A DNA stretch of 7,806 nt from assembly GCA_026418215.1 (NCBI GenBank), contig JAOABT010000287.1:1-7806 (forward strand), given 5' to 3'. The translations under genes were made by a program, and so were the position numbers. The notes under the pieces are model-generated. The model had not been told where the DNA came from, ran no database searches, and was given only the letters and a program-made list of their open reading frames with translations. Origin of the DNA: Clostridia bacterium. GTDB taxonomy: Bacteria; Bacillota; Clostridia; DSM-8532. Numbering within the stretch: position 1 is the first letter of the stretch; the number at the start of each line of letters is the position of its first letter. Shown piece after piece: positions 1 to 6,566 of the stretch.

Positions 1-542
1 CCCTCATGACCGCCGCAGCCTTAACCGGCGGGGATATTACGCTTTCGAATGTTGTTCCAGACCATTTAAAGCCTGTTACCGCAAAGCTCCGCGAATCCGG
101 TATGGAGGTCTTGGAAATGGGCAATGAGATTCGTGTCAAGGGAATAGCCCGTCCCTGCGCCCTGGACATCAAAACCCATCCCTTCCCTGGCTTCCCAACC
201 GATATGCAGGCCCAGTTAGCCTCCTATTTATGTTTTGCCGAGGGTACCAGCGTGGTTGTTGAAACCATCTTTGAAAATCGTTTCATGCACGTCAATGAGT
301 TAAAAAGAATGGGAGCGCAAATCAGACTGGATGGGCGGACAGCCATTATCGAAGGCACCGAATACCTGCAGGGAGCTCAAGTCAGGGCCACTGATCTGCG
401 GGCAGGTGCGGCCCTCATCATTGCGGGACTTGCTGCCAAGGGAACCACGGAGGTTCTTGACAGTCATCATATTGACAGGGGCTATGAATTCATAGAGAAT
501 AAATTACAAAGATTGGGTGCCGATATCCGACGTGTGGATTAA
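1..542 (+). CDS. murA: UDP-N-acetylglucosamine 1-carboxyvinyltransferase, C-terminal part (partial at window start)
   Basis: MurA transfers enolpyruvate from phosphoenolpyruvate to UDP-GlcNAc in the cytoplasm, the first committed step of peptidoglycan synthesis. The reading frame is open from the window edge and stops at TAA 540-542, so the start and the catalytic-loop cysteine lie upstream; the ATG at position 6 is an internal methionine. Counting from that methionine, D66 (in GFPTDMQAQ), R92 (in ENRF), R132 (in DLRAG) and R158 (in HIDRGY) match E. coli MurA D305, R331, R371 and R397 with a constant offset of 239 and no gaps. The fragment is therefore roughly residues 239-419 of a normal-length enzyme with active-site residues kept. 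Many Firmicutes carry two paralogues (murAA/murAB); which one this is cannot be decided here. The next gene starts 23 bp downstream, suggesting co-transcription. Confidence 0.96.
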   Translation, partial: LMTAAALTGGDITLSNVVPDHLKPVTAKLRESGMEVLEMGNEIRVKGIARPCALDIKTHPFPGFPTDMQAQLASYLCFAEGTSVVVETIFENRFMHVNELKRMGAQIRLDGRTAIIEGTEYLQGAQVRATDLRAGAALIIAGLAAKGTTEVLDSHHIDRGYEFIENKLQRLGADIRRVD

Positions 543-565
543 GCCCCGCCAGGGGGTCCTGAAAA

Positions 566-1156
566 ATGAGTGAGAATGGCCAATACAGCTTTTTTGCCTT
601 TTTATCGCGCATGAGGCATATTTACCGCTGGAGTCTCATGCGCAATGTGACCAGTGAAAACATCCAGGAGCACAGTCTGCAGGTGGCCATGATCGCCCAC
701 AGCCTGGCTCTGATCAGGAATAAATTCTTTGGCGGCAGCGTCAATGCCGAACGGGTGGCCCTCCTTGCGATGTACCATGACAGCAACGAGACTCTTACCG
801 GGGATCTTCCCACCCCCATCAAATATTTCAATCCCGACATACAAACCGCCTATAAGGAATTGGAAAGCCTTTCGAAGGAAAAGCTTCTTTCGCTTCTGCC
901 TGAGGGACTTCAGGAGGACTATCGAGATATTCTGTTTTACGATGAAAAGAGCGAGGAGGGCCGTCTTATCAAGGCTGCTGACAGGCTATGCGCCTATATC
1001 AAATGTCTTGAGGAGCTCAAGGCCGGAAACGGCGAGTTCCAAAAAGCCCAGCAGGCCATCTATAATAAGGTGCAGGAGATTGATTTTCCGGAAGTCCGAT
1101 ACTTTATCGATCATTTCCTTGAGAATTTCAAGCTTACGCTCGATGAGCTGAATTAG
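566..1156 (+). CDS. yfbR: YfbR-type HD-domain 5'-deoxynucleotidase
   Basis: The 196-residue product matches the E. coli YfbR family (about 199 residues) from end to end. These metal-dependent phosphohydrolases remove the 5' phosphate from deoxynucleoside monophosphates, acting in the cytoplasm on the dNTP/thymidylate pool. Visible landmarks are R21-W22 near the start (equivalent to substrate-binding R18-W19 of YfbR), H36 in the EHSLQVAM segment, the H71-D72 pair, E75, the TGDLPTP segment at 78-84, and D139 as the last metal ligand (AADRLCAY). The stretch CLEELKAGN is also typical. The ATG at 566 follows AGGGGGT (551-557) at good spacing. It sits 23 bp after murA and probably shares its transcript. 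Family assignment is firm; the exact substrate preference is inferred from E. coli. Confidence 0.93.
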   Translation: MSENGQYSFFAFLSRMRHIYRWSLMRNVTSENIQEHSLQVAMIAHSLALIRNKFFGGSVNAERVALLAMYHDSNETLTGDLPTPIKYFNPDIQTAYKELESLSKEKLLSLLPEGLQEDYRDILFYDEKSEEGRLIKAADRLCAYIKCLEELKAGNGEFQKAQQAIYNKVQEIDFPEVRYFIDHFLENFKLTLDELN

Positions 1157-1379
1157 GCATCGCCTTTCTCTAATTACCGGAGCATTGAAAATTGCCTAAA
1201 AAGCAGGTCTGGGTCTATTTTTGGCAGGGGGCCTTTGATCCGAAGTTATGCCGTTTTACGATAAACTACTGATTCTAAACTGCTTTTCAACTCTTATCTT
1301 TAACAGAATTGAATCCTACAGCTTTATCAATGGTGTTCTTGCGCGGCTAACAGGAAGCTCCATGGGGAAGGGAAACAAC

Positions 1380-1829
1380 ATGATTTTTGGAAAACAGCTG
1401 GACAACGCAGACTACATAGAAAGACCCTCGGTGTATGCCCTGATATTTAATGAAGAGGGAGAAATCGCACTTACCTATGTGAGAGAAAGAGATAAGTACT
1501 TTTTACCCGGAGGCGGTATAGAGGCCGGGGAAACCCATGAGCAGTGTGTCATACGCGAGTGCTTAGAAGAGATTGGCCAGAGGGTACGCGTTCTCAATCA
1601 CTTTTGCAATACCATCGTTTATGAATGGAATGATCGATTGAAGGCTTATTATAAGGCAATCGGCGATTATTATTTTGCTGAAATCCTTGAGTCCTTTGAG
1701 GATCAAATGGAAGACAAGCACGAGATGCTTTGGGTACAAGCTCAGCGTGCAACCGAAGTTCTCGTCATGGAAAACCAGGCTTGGGCTGTCAAACAGGCTA
1801 TGAAGCTCAGAAATCTGCAAATCAGCTAA
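1380..1829 (+). CDS. NUDIX hydrolase
   Basis: A 149-residue single-domain NUDIX protein, which would hydrolyse a nucleoside diphosphate linked to another group; the substrate cannot be named. The NUDIX box GX5EX7REUXEEXGU spans residues 45-67 (GGIEAGE, then RECLEEIGQ), with R59, E60, E63 and E64 as metal-binding/catalytic residues. The final hydrophobic position is Q67, a small departure. The PGGG before the box and the YxLIFN beta strand near residue 19 fit the fold. The frame is open back to an ATG at 1248, but the 44 residues it would add have no NUDIX character and that start has no ribosome site at useful spacing. The ATG at 1380 follows GGGGAAGGGA directly, so I use it; ATG 1362 in the same frame is a less likely choice. 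The gap of about 220 bp from yfbR suggests a separate transcript, though I see no clear promoter. Confidence 0.9.
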   Translation: MIFGKQLDNADYIERPSVYALIFNEEGEIALTYVRERDKYFLPGGGIEAGETHEQCVIRECLEEIGQRVRVLNHFCNTIVYEWNDRLKAYYKAIGDYYFAEILESFEDQMEDKHEMLWVQAQRATEVLVMENQAWAVKQAMKLRNLQIS

Positions 1830-1878
1830 CTCGATAAACGGAGTAATGAGCTAATCAATCAAACAGGGGGTTATAGGG

Positions 1879-2007
1879 ATGATAATTAAGCCATATTCCA
1901 ATGGGTATCTTGGCGGTTTGACAGGCCTCATGAATCAATGGTAAAAAGAGGTTCAAGACAAGAATCACGCTTATGAATTCGGGAAGACGATTGGAGTATC
2001 GACTTAA
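1879..2007 (+). pseudogene. Interrupted ORF, probable N-terminal remnant of a GNAT acetyltransferase
   Basis: A ribosome site (AGGGGG at 1865-1870) precedes ATG 1879, which opens a frame of 21 codons beginning MIIKPYSNG and ending NQW, then TAA at 1942-1944. The same frame continues without any shift for 20 more codons (KEVQDKNHAYEFGKT...) to a second TAA at 2005-2007. The (I)(I)KPYSN..L..L opening and the helix-like segment after it resemble the first strand and helix of GNAT proteins, and an intact double-GNAT gene starts 33 bp later. I infer a gene start broken by one nonsense change and a later deletion. A real 21-residue leader peptide is the other reading. The assignment rests on a short stretch and is tentative. 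Confidence 0.4.
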
Positions 2008-2039
2008 ATGGTACTATCATTTGCTCAGGAGTAACAGAT

Positions 2040-3116
2040 ATGCTAGACAAGACATTGCCATATTACAATATCATCATGAAAAGATACGGTGGAACGGCTA
2101 TTCCCGCTTACGTCTTGCCCGATGGCTATTCTTTCACTTCTTTTCGTGAGGGCGATGAAAAGGATTGGGCGGAGATCATGGTCTCAGTAGGCGAATTTGA
2201 TGACATCCAAGAAGCCCGGGACTACTTTGAAAAGGAGTATTTACCTTACACCAGGGAGCTTCAGAAAAGGTCTTTCTTTATTGAGAACCAGAATAGCGAA
2301 AAGGTGGGTACCTTAACGAATTGGTGGAATTATACCGACGTAAGACGTGACCCGTCGATGCATTGGGTTGGTGTAAAACCGGAGTGTCAGGGGCTTGGGC
2401 TAGGTAAAGCGTTGATCTTAGAGGGCATGAAACGCATGATCGCCATAGAAGGCGATCGGGATTATTTTCTTCACACCCAAACCTGGAGCTATAAGGCCAT
2501 CAATATCTACATAAAGGCAGGATATCGCATCATAAAGGATGAAGCCTTTGCTGATTACACCAATGATTACGAAAAGGCATTGGAAGTCATTAAAGATAAA
2601 CTTGCAGATCAAGCAATATTGAGGAGAAAAGTAGACTTTACTGTTACCGAGGTTTGTGATCCTCAAACAAAGTCACGCTATGCCGAAAAGGTATTAAGAC
2701 GCTTGCCGGAATGGTTCGGGAACGAAAAATCCTTGTGTGAGTACGTCGAAAGGGTTGCGGAGCTACCTTTCTGGGCCGCACTTAATGGTAGCGGAGAATG
2801 TATTGGCTTTTTATCCGTCAAGATTCATTACGGGCATACCGGAGACATTTATGTTTGCGGTGTTTTGCCCGAATATCATAAAAAAGGTGTAGGGAAAAGC
2901 CTCTTTTCGGCTGCTGATGAATATTTGATCCAGCAGGGCTGCCGCTATGTTATCGTTCAAACACTAAGCGAAACAGCACATTATGAGCCTTACGATAAAA
3001 CAAGAGCCTTTTACTTAAGCATCGGCTTTGAGCCTTTAATCACCCTTACAGAAATGTGGGACGAAGAAAATCCCTGTTTGATTATGATAAAAAGCCTCAA
3101 CAGCAAGAGTAACTAA
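2040..3116 (+). CDS. Tandem-domain GNAT family N-acetyltransferase
   Basis: The 358-residue protein contains two GCN5-related acetyltransferase domains, each about as long as a free-standing GNAT. Such enzymes move an acetyl group from acetyl-CoA to an amine on a small molecule or protein. Domain 1 covers about residues 25-185: the CoA-binding motif A reads VGVKPECQGLGLGKAL (110-125), with Q117, G120 and G122 as the Q/RxxGxG/A signature, and the C-terminal AINIYIKAGYR at 153-163 is the usual closing segment. Domain 2 covers about 198-353: LPEWFG at 222-227, motif A CGVLPEYHKKGVGKSL (273-288) with H280 in place of the usual Q/R, and TRAFYLSIGF at 321-330. The ATG at 2040 follows AGGAG at 2027-2031. 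The substrate is unknown; domain 2 belongs to a family that often occurs alone, so this is a fusion and not one large enzyme. Confidence 0.9.
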   Translation: MLDKTLPYYNIIMKRYGGTAIPAYVLPDGYSFTSFREGDEKDWAEIMVSVGEFDDIQEARDYFEKEYLPYTRELQKRSFFIENQNSEKVGTLTNWWNYTDVRRDPSMHWVGVKPECQGLGLGKALILEGMKRMIAIEGDRDYFLHTQTWSYKAINIYIKAGYRIIKDEAFADYTNDYEKALEVIKDKLADQAILRRKVDFTVTEVCDPQTKSRYAEKVLRRLPEWFGNEKSLCEYVERVAELPFWAALNGSGECIGFLSVKIHYGHTGDIYVCGVLPEYHKKGVGKSLFSAADEYLIQQGCRYVIVQTLSETAHYEPYDKTRAFYLSIGFEPLITLTEMWDEENPCLIMIKSLNSKSN

Positions 3117-3540
3117 ACTACTCATAACCTAAATGAATAACGTAAAATGCTACTGCCCGAGTGAAAGCATTTAAATAGAAATAGGTTTAGTTCCAGAATC
3201 AGTAGGGCTTATGGTGTAGTAAGTTCATTAATCAGAAGAGCCTCGCAAACAAAAGATTTGCTGGTCGCGTTATTTTTATTTATCGCCGAGACATCAACCA
3301 CCCAGGAGTTCGTCTTATGTACGACGTTAATCGAGGCCGGGGCAGGGCTTTTCCCGAAAAGAGGCAACACGCTTCGGAGCAAGACTTCGTGTGGTGAGGC
3401 ACTTGACCAAGTCTGGCAATGACCCGTGAGACAGGACATCCGCATAGCTCTCATTTAATTATTACGGAATAGAAAAGGGTGAGGTGCTTTGTTGCCGACT
3501 GGAGGGAAATCCCTGTACCGGCCGACAACCGGGACTGGAT

Positions 3541-3556
3541 AAACGCTGCAGCGTTT
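3541..3556. repeat. Perfect 16-bp palindrome
   Basis: AAACGCTGCAGCGTTT reads the same on both strands with no spacer. Perfect uninterrupted palindromes of this size suit a dimeric DNA-binding protein or a recombination site better than an RNA hairpin, since there is no loop. It lies in the middle of the 1-kb stretch without genes. Its function is not known. Confidence 0.6.
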
Positions 3557-3671
3557 GTACCACAGCCGCTAGCAGAGTTACTACAAAGTAAAAGGCCTCT
3601 TCTTGATTTGCGCTGAATACGATAAAATCTGCTACTAAAAAAATACTTCGTAGGGTAACCCTTGATAAGGC

Positions 3672-3716
3672 AAACAAAATAGGCGGATGGTCTCAAATTT
3701 TTAACCTATCCGCCTA
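3672..3716 (-). terminator. Rho-independent terminator-like hairpin, minus strand
   Basis: The arms TAGGCGGAT (3680-3688) and ATCCGCCTA (3708-3716) pair over 9 bp and extend by a further GGT/ACC past one bulged base. Read on the minus strand the stem is followed by TTTTGTTTG (3679-3671), as a terminator would be; on the plus strand it is followed by a mixed sequence without T residues. It therefore points to transcription coming from the right, and lies about 35 bp beyond the stop of the minus-strand ORF 3752-3958. Confidence 0.55.
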
Positions 3717-3751
3717 ACCTGCTCCCCGGGTATTGACGAAAGGAACAGGAT

Positions 3752-3958
3752 TTAGGGTGGTAAATCATTGAATTCAACTCCTAAAACACAGGCACGATTG
3801 ACAGCTTGGGCGGAACCATCCCCTTTGCTTGAAAGTTTCATAAACCATCTTAAAAAGAACCTGGTATCACGCTCCTTTTTTATGGTTTTGATTTCAGCTA
3901 CTCCTTCATACCCTCCGTTATCTTTACCATAAGTTATGTGACTGACGCGTTGTCTCAT
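3752..3958 (-). CDS. Possible small hypothetical protein (68 residues)
   Basis: The frame encodes a 68-residue basic protein with no family I recognise; it has an aromatic/basic centre (TRFFLRWFMKL) and ends EFNDLPP. No signal peptide or membrane segment stands out. In favour of a real gene: the codon mix looks ordinary for this genome, a terminator-like hairpin on the same strand lies about 35 bp beyond the stop, and it would be divergently placed to the ACT-domain gene across a 147-bp AT-rich gap. Against: no ribosome binding site stands at good distance from ATG 3958 (AAAGGATAAG is about 20 bases away), and an in-frame TAA a few codons upstream rules out an earlier start. It may be the 3' fragment of a lost gene. 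Confidence 0.33.
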   Translation of the reverse strand: MRQRVSHITYGKDNGGYEGVAEIKTIKKERDTRFFLRWFMKLSSKGDGSAQAVNRACVLGVEFNDLPP

Positions 3959-4012
3959 TCCATAAACTTATGCTTTGGCTTATCCTTTTAAATTTCAGGA
4001 AGATATTTTATT

Positions 4013-4041
4013 ATGTATAAAAATACAGCTTATGGTATAAT
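4013..4041 (+). promoter_or_regulatory. Extended -10 promoter of the UPF0237-UPF0210 unit
   Basis: TATAAT at 4036-4041 is a perfect -10 box, preceded by TG at 4033-4034 (TGG-TATAAT), the extended -10 signature. The -35 region around 4013-4018 (ATGTAT) is poor, which an extended -10 can compensate for. Transcription would begin near 4048, giving a leader of about 58 bases that opens with a small hairpin (CTTCA 4049-4053, TGAAG 4057-4061). Confidence 0.6.
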
Positions 4042-4105
4042 GTGATTACTTCAAAATGAAGCACCAACAATCATAGAAAAACACAGCAGAAACGGAGGAA
4101 ATTCT

Positions 4106-4375
4106 ATGAAGGCCGTCATAACAGTCCTAGGCTGTGACCGAGTGGGCATTATCGCTTCCATCACAGGCATTCTGGCCAAAACCAATGTCAACATCCTCGA
4201 TATTTCACAAACCATCATGCAGAACATTTTTACCATGATCATGCTAGTTGATCTTTCCAAGATGAATGGTGAATATTATCAGTTGAGCGAGCTTCTCAAA
4301 ACCGCCGGTGAAGAGCTGGGCGTTGAAATCAGGCTGCAGAGGGAAGAAATCTTCACCAGCATGCACAGAATATAG
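4106..4375 (+). CDS. ACT domain-containing protein, UPF0237 family
   Basis: The 89-residue product is a single ACT domain of the UPF0237 family. ACT domains bind amino acids or other small ligands, usually as dimers, and control the activity of a partner. The N-terminal strand and turn ([20 protein letters not shown], residues 4-23) contain the DRxGI ligand-loop signature (D11, R12, G14), followed by NVNILDISQ at 27-35, typical of the GcvR-like subgroup. GGAGG at 4094-4098 precedes the ATG at 4106. The UPF0210 gene starts 11 bp after the stop; the same pair occurs in many Firmicutes (the S. pneumoniae pair SP0238/SP0239 has been solved structurally), so a regulatory or subunit relation is likely. 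Ligand and function are unknown. Confidence 0.92.
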   Translation: MKAVITVLGCDRVGIIASITGILAKTNVNILDISQTIMQNIFTMIMLVDLSKMNGEYYQLSELLKTAGEELGVEIRLQREEIFTSMHRI

Positions 4376-4386
4376 AGGGAGTAGCT

Positions 4387-5745
4387 ATGTTTAACGGAAA
4401 TGAAATCCTGGAAACCATCAACATGATCACTCAGGAGAACCTGGATATCCGTACCATTACCATGGGCATCTCTCTGAGAGATTGTACTTCGGACAGCTCA
4501 AAAGTCGCAAGACAAAGAATATATGATAAGATCAGCCGTTATGCCCAAAACCTTGTCAAAACCGGTGAGGACATCGAGCGTGATTTCGGAATCCCCATCA
4601 TTAACAAGCGTATATCGGTAACGCCAATTGCTTTGGTTGCTGAAGGCAGCGATGAAACAAACTATGCCACCTTTGCTCACGCCTTGGATGATGCGGCAAA
4701 GAATGTAGGCGTCAACTTCATCGGCGGCTTCTCGGCCCTTGTTCACAAGGGCTACACCAAGGGGGACAGACTGTTGATCCAAGCCATTCCTGAGGCGTTA
4801 TCCACCACCGACCGCGTATGCTCCTCGGTCAACCTTGCCACCTCAAAGGCCGGCATCAATATGGATGCGGTTAAGGAATTGGGGGAGATTATCAAGGAGT
4901 GCGCCGAAAGAACCAAGGACAGGGGAGCGGTGGCCTGCTCCAAGCTGGTTGTGTTCTCCAATGTTCCCGAGGACAACCCGTTCATGGCCGGTGCCTTCCA
5001 CGGTATTGGAGAGCCCGAGTGTGTTATTAACGTAGGCGTAAGCGGTCCGGGTGTTGTTGCCAATGCCCTGAAATCCTTAAATGGCGCAGACTTCGGAACC
5101 GTCGCCGAAACCATAAAGAAAACCGCCTTCAAAATCACCCGAATGGGTCAGCTGGTGGCTCAGGAAGCTTCTGCAAGACTTAACGTGCCCTTCGGCATCG
5201 TGGACCTTTCGCTTGCTCCTACTCCTGCGGTCGGCGACAGCGTGGCCAGAATTCTTGAGGCCATGGGCCTTGAGCGATGCGGTGCTCACGGTACAACAGC
5301 CGCATTGGCTCTATTAAATGATGCAGTTAAAAAGGGCGGCGTTATGGCAAGCTCCTATGTCGGAGGCTTAAGCGGTGCCTTCATTCCGGTTAGTGAGGAT
5401 GCGGGTATGATTGAGGCCGCTATGTGCGGAGCACTCTCCATTGAAAAGCTTGAAGCCATGACCTGCGTCTGCTCGGTGGGCCTCGATATGATCGCTGTTC
5501 CCGGCAATACGCCGGCTTCAACCCTTTCGGCCATCATCGCCGATGAAGCGGCCATTGGAGTAGTCAACAACAAAACGACCGCCGTCCGTATCATTCCTGT
5601 TCCCGGCATGGTAGAGGGTGATGTTGTGGAATACGGCGGCCTCTTTGGAAGTGCTCCAATTATGAAGGTCAATCCCTTCTCATCCGAAGCCTTTATTAAA
5701 AGAGGCGGAAGAATTCCTGCACCTTTGCAGAGCCTCAGGAATTAA
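4387..5745 (+). CDS. UPF0210 (DUF711, 'PFL family') protein
   Basis: The 452-residue protein fits the UPF0210 family in full length and composition. The family is named for a fold related to pyruvate formate-lyase barrels, but it lacks evidence of glycyl-radical chemistry and its function is unknown. Conserved-looking stretches are RDC at 31-33, the [13 protein letters not shown] loop at 110-122, [11 protein letters not shown] at 214-224, [15 protein letters not shown] at 273-287, the [10 protein letters not shown] turn at 298-307, [17 protein letters not shown] at 322-338, and the C-terminal [14 protein letters not shown]. No membrane segment or signal peptide is seen; a cytoplasmic enzyme is expected. 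GAGGGAG lies just before ATG 4387. The ACT-domain gene 11 bp upstream is probably its regulatory partner. I see no clear terminator after the stop. Confidence 0.94.
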   Translation: MFNGNEILETINMITQENLDIRTITMGISLRDCTSDSSKVARQRIYDKISRYAQNLVKTGEDIERDFGIPIINKRISVTPIALVAEGSDETNYATFAHALDDAAKNVGVNFIGGFSALVHKGYTKGDRLLIQAIPEALSTTDRVCSSVNLATSKAGINMDAVKELGEIIKECAERTKDRGAVACSKLVVFSNVPEDNPFMAGAFHGIGEPECVINVGVSGPGVVANALKSLNGADFGTVAETIKKTAFKITRMGQLVAQEASARLNVPFGIVDLSLAPTPAVGDSVARILEAMGLERCGAHGTTAALALLNDAVKKGGVMASSYVGGLSGAFIPVSEDAGMIEAAMCGALSIEKLEAMTCVCSVGLDMIAVPGNTPASTLSAIIADEAAIGVVNNKTTAVRIIPVPGMVEGDVVEYGGLFGSAPIMKVNPFSSEAFIKRGGRIPAPLQSLRN

Positions 5746-5768
5746 TTAAGAGAAGGACCAATTTAGTG

Positions 5769-5797
5769 TTTTAAGCTTACTTCGAGTGGTAGATAAT
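5769..5797 (+). promoter_or_regulatory. Possible promoter of the STAS gene
   Basis: TTTTAA (5769-5774) and GATAAT (5792-5797) are separated by 17 bp; the -10 is good and the -35 weak for a sigma-A promoter. The same bases can be read as a loose sigma-B-type pair (GTTTTAA, then TGGTAG), which would be of interest before an RsbV-like gene, but the match is too weak to choose. Confidence 0.38.
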
Positions 5798-5831
5798 ACG
5801 TGTATTGGTTTTTTCGAGGGGAGGACAGACA

Positions 5832-6173
5832 ATGACTTTTGAGCTTAAAGAGTCAAAGGGCATTATCATCGTAAGTGTGGAAGGGCAAGTGAGAATATCC
5901 ACCCAAAACGAATTCAAGGATTATTTGGATAAGCTTTTTGAGAATCATGGGAGTAAAATCGTTGTTCTGGACATGGAAAATGTCAGCTACATGAACAGCG
6001 CGGGTATAGGAATTATTGTGGATACCTTCAAAAACTTCAGGGATGCCGGCGGCCGCTTGGTATTGTCAGGTCTTGCTCCCGATATCACAAAGCTCTTTGA
6101 GGTGACGAAGCTCAACCGCTTCATAGAAATTTATACTTATGTAGATGACGCTGTATCAAAGCTTGTGTTATAA
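5832..6173 (+). CDS. STAS-domain protein, anti-sigma-factor antagonist-like
   Basis: The 113-residue product is a lone STAS domain of the SpoIIAA/RsbV type. These proteins bind an anti-sigma-factor kinase in the cytoplasm, release the sigma factor, and are switched off by phosphorylation on a serine. Residues 46-63 (LDMENVSYMNSAGIGIIV) align with the switch segment of B. subtilis SpoIIAA; S56 aligns with its phosphorylated S58, while N55 and A57 replace the D and second S of the usual DSSG. The C-terminal GLAPDITKLFEVTKL (80-94) is the usual helix after the last strand. The frame is open from ATG 5805, but AGGGGAGG at 5817-5824 fits ATG 5832 with 7-bp spacing, which also gives the normal family start. 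No kinase or sigma gene lies beside it, so the partner is encoded elsewhere; general regulation is inferred. Confidence 0.88.
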   Translation: MTFELKESKGIIIVSVEGQVRISTQNEFKDYLDKLFENHGSKIVVLDMENVSYMNSAGIGIIVDTFKNFRDAGGRLVLSGLAPDITKLFEVTKLNRFIEIYTYVDDAVSKLVL

Positions 6174-6211
6174 TAGGTTTGGATTAATGGGAAACAATTA
6201 ATTCAAAGGCA

Positions 6212-6240
6212 AGGGTGCCCCAAAAGGCACCCTCTTTGTA
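6212..6240 (+). terminator. Rho-independent terminator after the STAS gene
   Basis: AGGGTGCC (6212-6219) and GGCACCCT (6226-6233) form a perfect 8-bp GC-rich stem around a 6-base loop, followed by CTTTGTA, a modest T-rich tail. It lies about 40 bp after the STAS stop and separates that gene from the DUF951 gene. Confidence 0.75.
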
Positions 6241-6280
6241 TGCCTTCAGATTGTTATCAAAATATCAAGGGTGGTTTAAT

Positions 6281-6475
6281 ATGGTGACACAATTTGCTGT
6301 TGGCGATATCGTCGAGCTGAAGAAGGAGCACCCCTGCGGGAGCAAGCTCTGGAAGATTCAAAGGACGGGGGCAGATTTTCGTATCGAATGCCAGGGCTGC
6401 AAGCATTCCCTCATGATTCCGCGTGTCAAATTCGAAAAGAGCGTGAAGAAAATTGTCAGTTCGGCTGCGTCTTAA
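6281..6475 (+). CDS. DUF951 family protein
   Basis: A 64-residue protein of the DUF951 family, small basic cytoplasmic proteins found across Firmicutes whose role is not established. It shows the family pattern: FAVGDIVELKK near the N-terminus (5-15), HPCGS at 17-21, a central CQGCKH with C37 and C40 (and C19 earlier), IPR at 46-48, and a lysine-rich end (EKSVKKIV). The beta-rich, cysteine-containing layout suggests a small SH3-like or zinc-binding fold, but metal binding is only an inference. ATG 6281 follows AAGGGTGG (6267-6274). The frame is open back to a GTG at 6215, but that codon lies inside the terminator stem and the added residues are not family-like. In other Firmicutes this gene often sits near chromosome-partitioning or mechanosensitive-channel genes; neither is seen here. 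Confidence 0.9.
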   Translation: MVTQFAVGDIVELKKEHPCGSKLWKIQRTGADFRIECQGCKHSLMIPRVKFEKSVKKIVSSAAS

Positions 6476-6566
6476 GGAAAAAGCCTGATGCTAAGCTTTA
6501 CTGGAAGTGTTCTTTTTAATATAAAAATATAAGTAAACGATGCAAATTTTATGCAATTATTGACCA

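Larger units (their letters stand above)
3117..3751. other. Long intergenic stretch without a recognised gene
   Basis: I recognise no protein family, tRNA or known riboswitch here. Open frames of 70-80 codons exist on both strands (for example minus 3209-3454 and 3451-3696) but lack ribosome sites and familiar motifs. What is visible: nested inverted repeats after the GNAT gene (AACCTA 3126-3131 with TAGGTT 3182-3187, and AAATGCT 3145-3151 with AGCATTT 3166-3172, no T-tract); ACACG/CGTGT arms around 3368-3393; a hairpin CTTTTC/GAAAAG near 3349-3362; AGGGA/TCCCT near 3503-3514; and a 16-bp palindrome at 3541-3556. The part from about 3280 to 3460 is richer in GC than its flanks. It could be a decayed mobile element, a structured RNA, or remnants of lost genes. 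Confidence 0.5.

Noticed and set aside
1153..1199. Inverted repeat TTAGGCA/TGCCTAA after yfbR as a terminator
   Set aside because: The arms are 7 bp with a 33-base loop and only a short A-rich tail; too weak to call.
1248..1379. Longer N-terminus for the NUDIX protein starting at ATG 1248
   Set aside because: The added 44 residues are not family-like and no ribosome site lies at good distance; ATG 1380 has one.
1942..1944. Recoding or stop-codon readthrough in the GNAT-like frame
   Set aside because: The stop is TAA, not the TGA used for selenocysteine, and the frame ends again at 2005 without completing a domain; a pseudogene is simpler.
3472..3615. Plus-strand frame reading VADWREIPVPADN... 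as a protein fragment
   Set aside because: It looks protein-like but is under 50 codons, begins right after a stop, and I could not tie it to a family; chance is not excluded.
3200..3620. Group II intron, retron or riboswitch
   Set aside because: No domain V-like hairpin, reverse transcriptase or known riboswitch core could be seen.
3209..3696. Two minus-strand ORFs (81 codons each) as genes
   Set aside because: No ribosome sites, no recognisable motifs, and competing open frames on the other strand; open frames of this length can occur by chance.
4498..5672. Long antisense ORFs within the UPF0210 gene
   Set aside because: They are reverse-strand shadows of a well-supported gene.
5805..5831. 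ATG 5805 as start of the STAS protein
   Set aside because: The Shine-Dalgarno AGGGGAGG lies inside this extension and fits ATG 5832.
6215..6280. GTG 6215 as start of the DUF951 protein
   Set aside because: It falls within the terminator hairpin and adds residues absent from the family.
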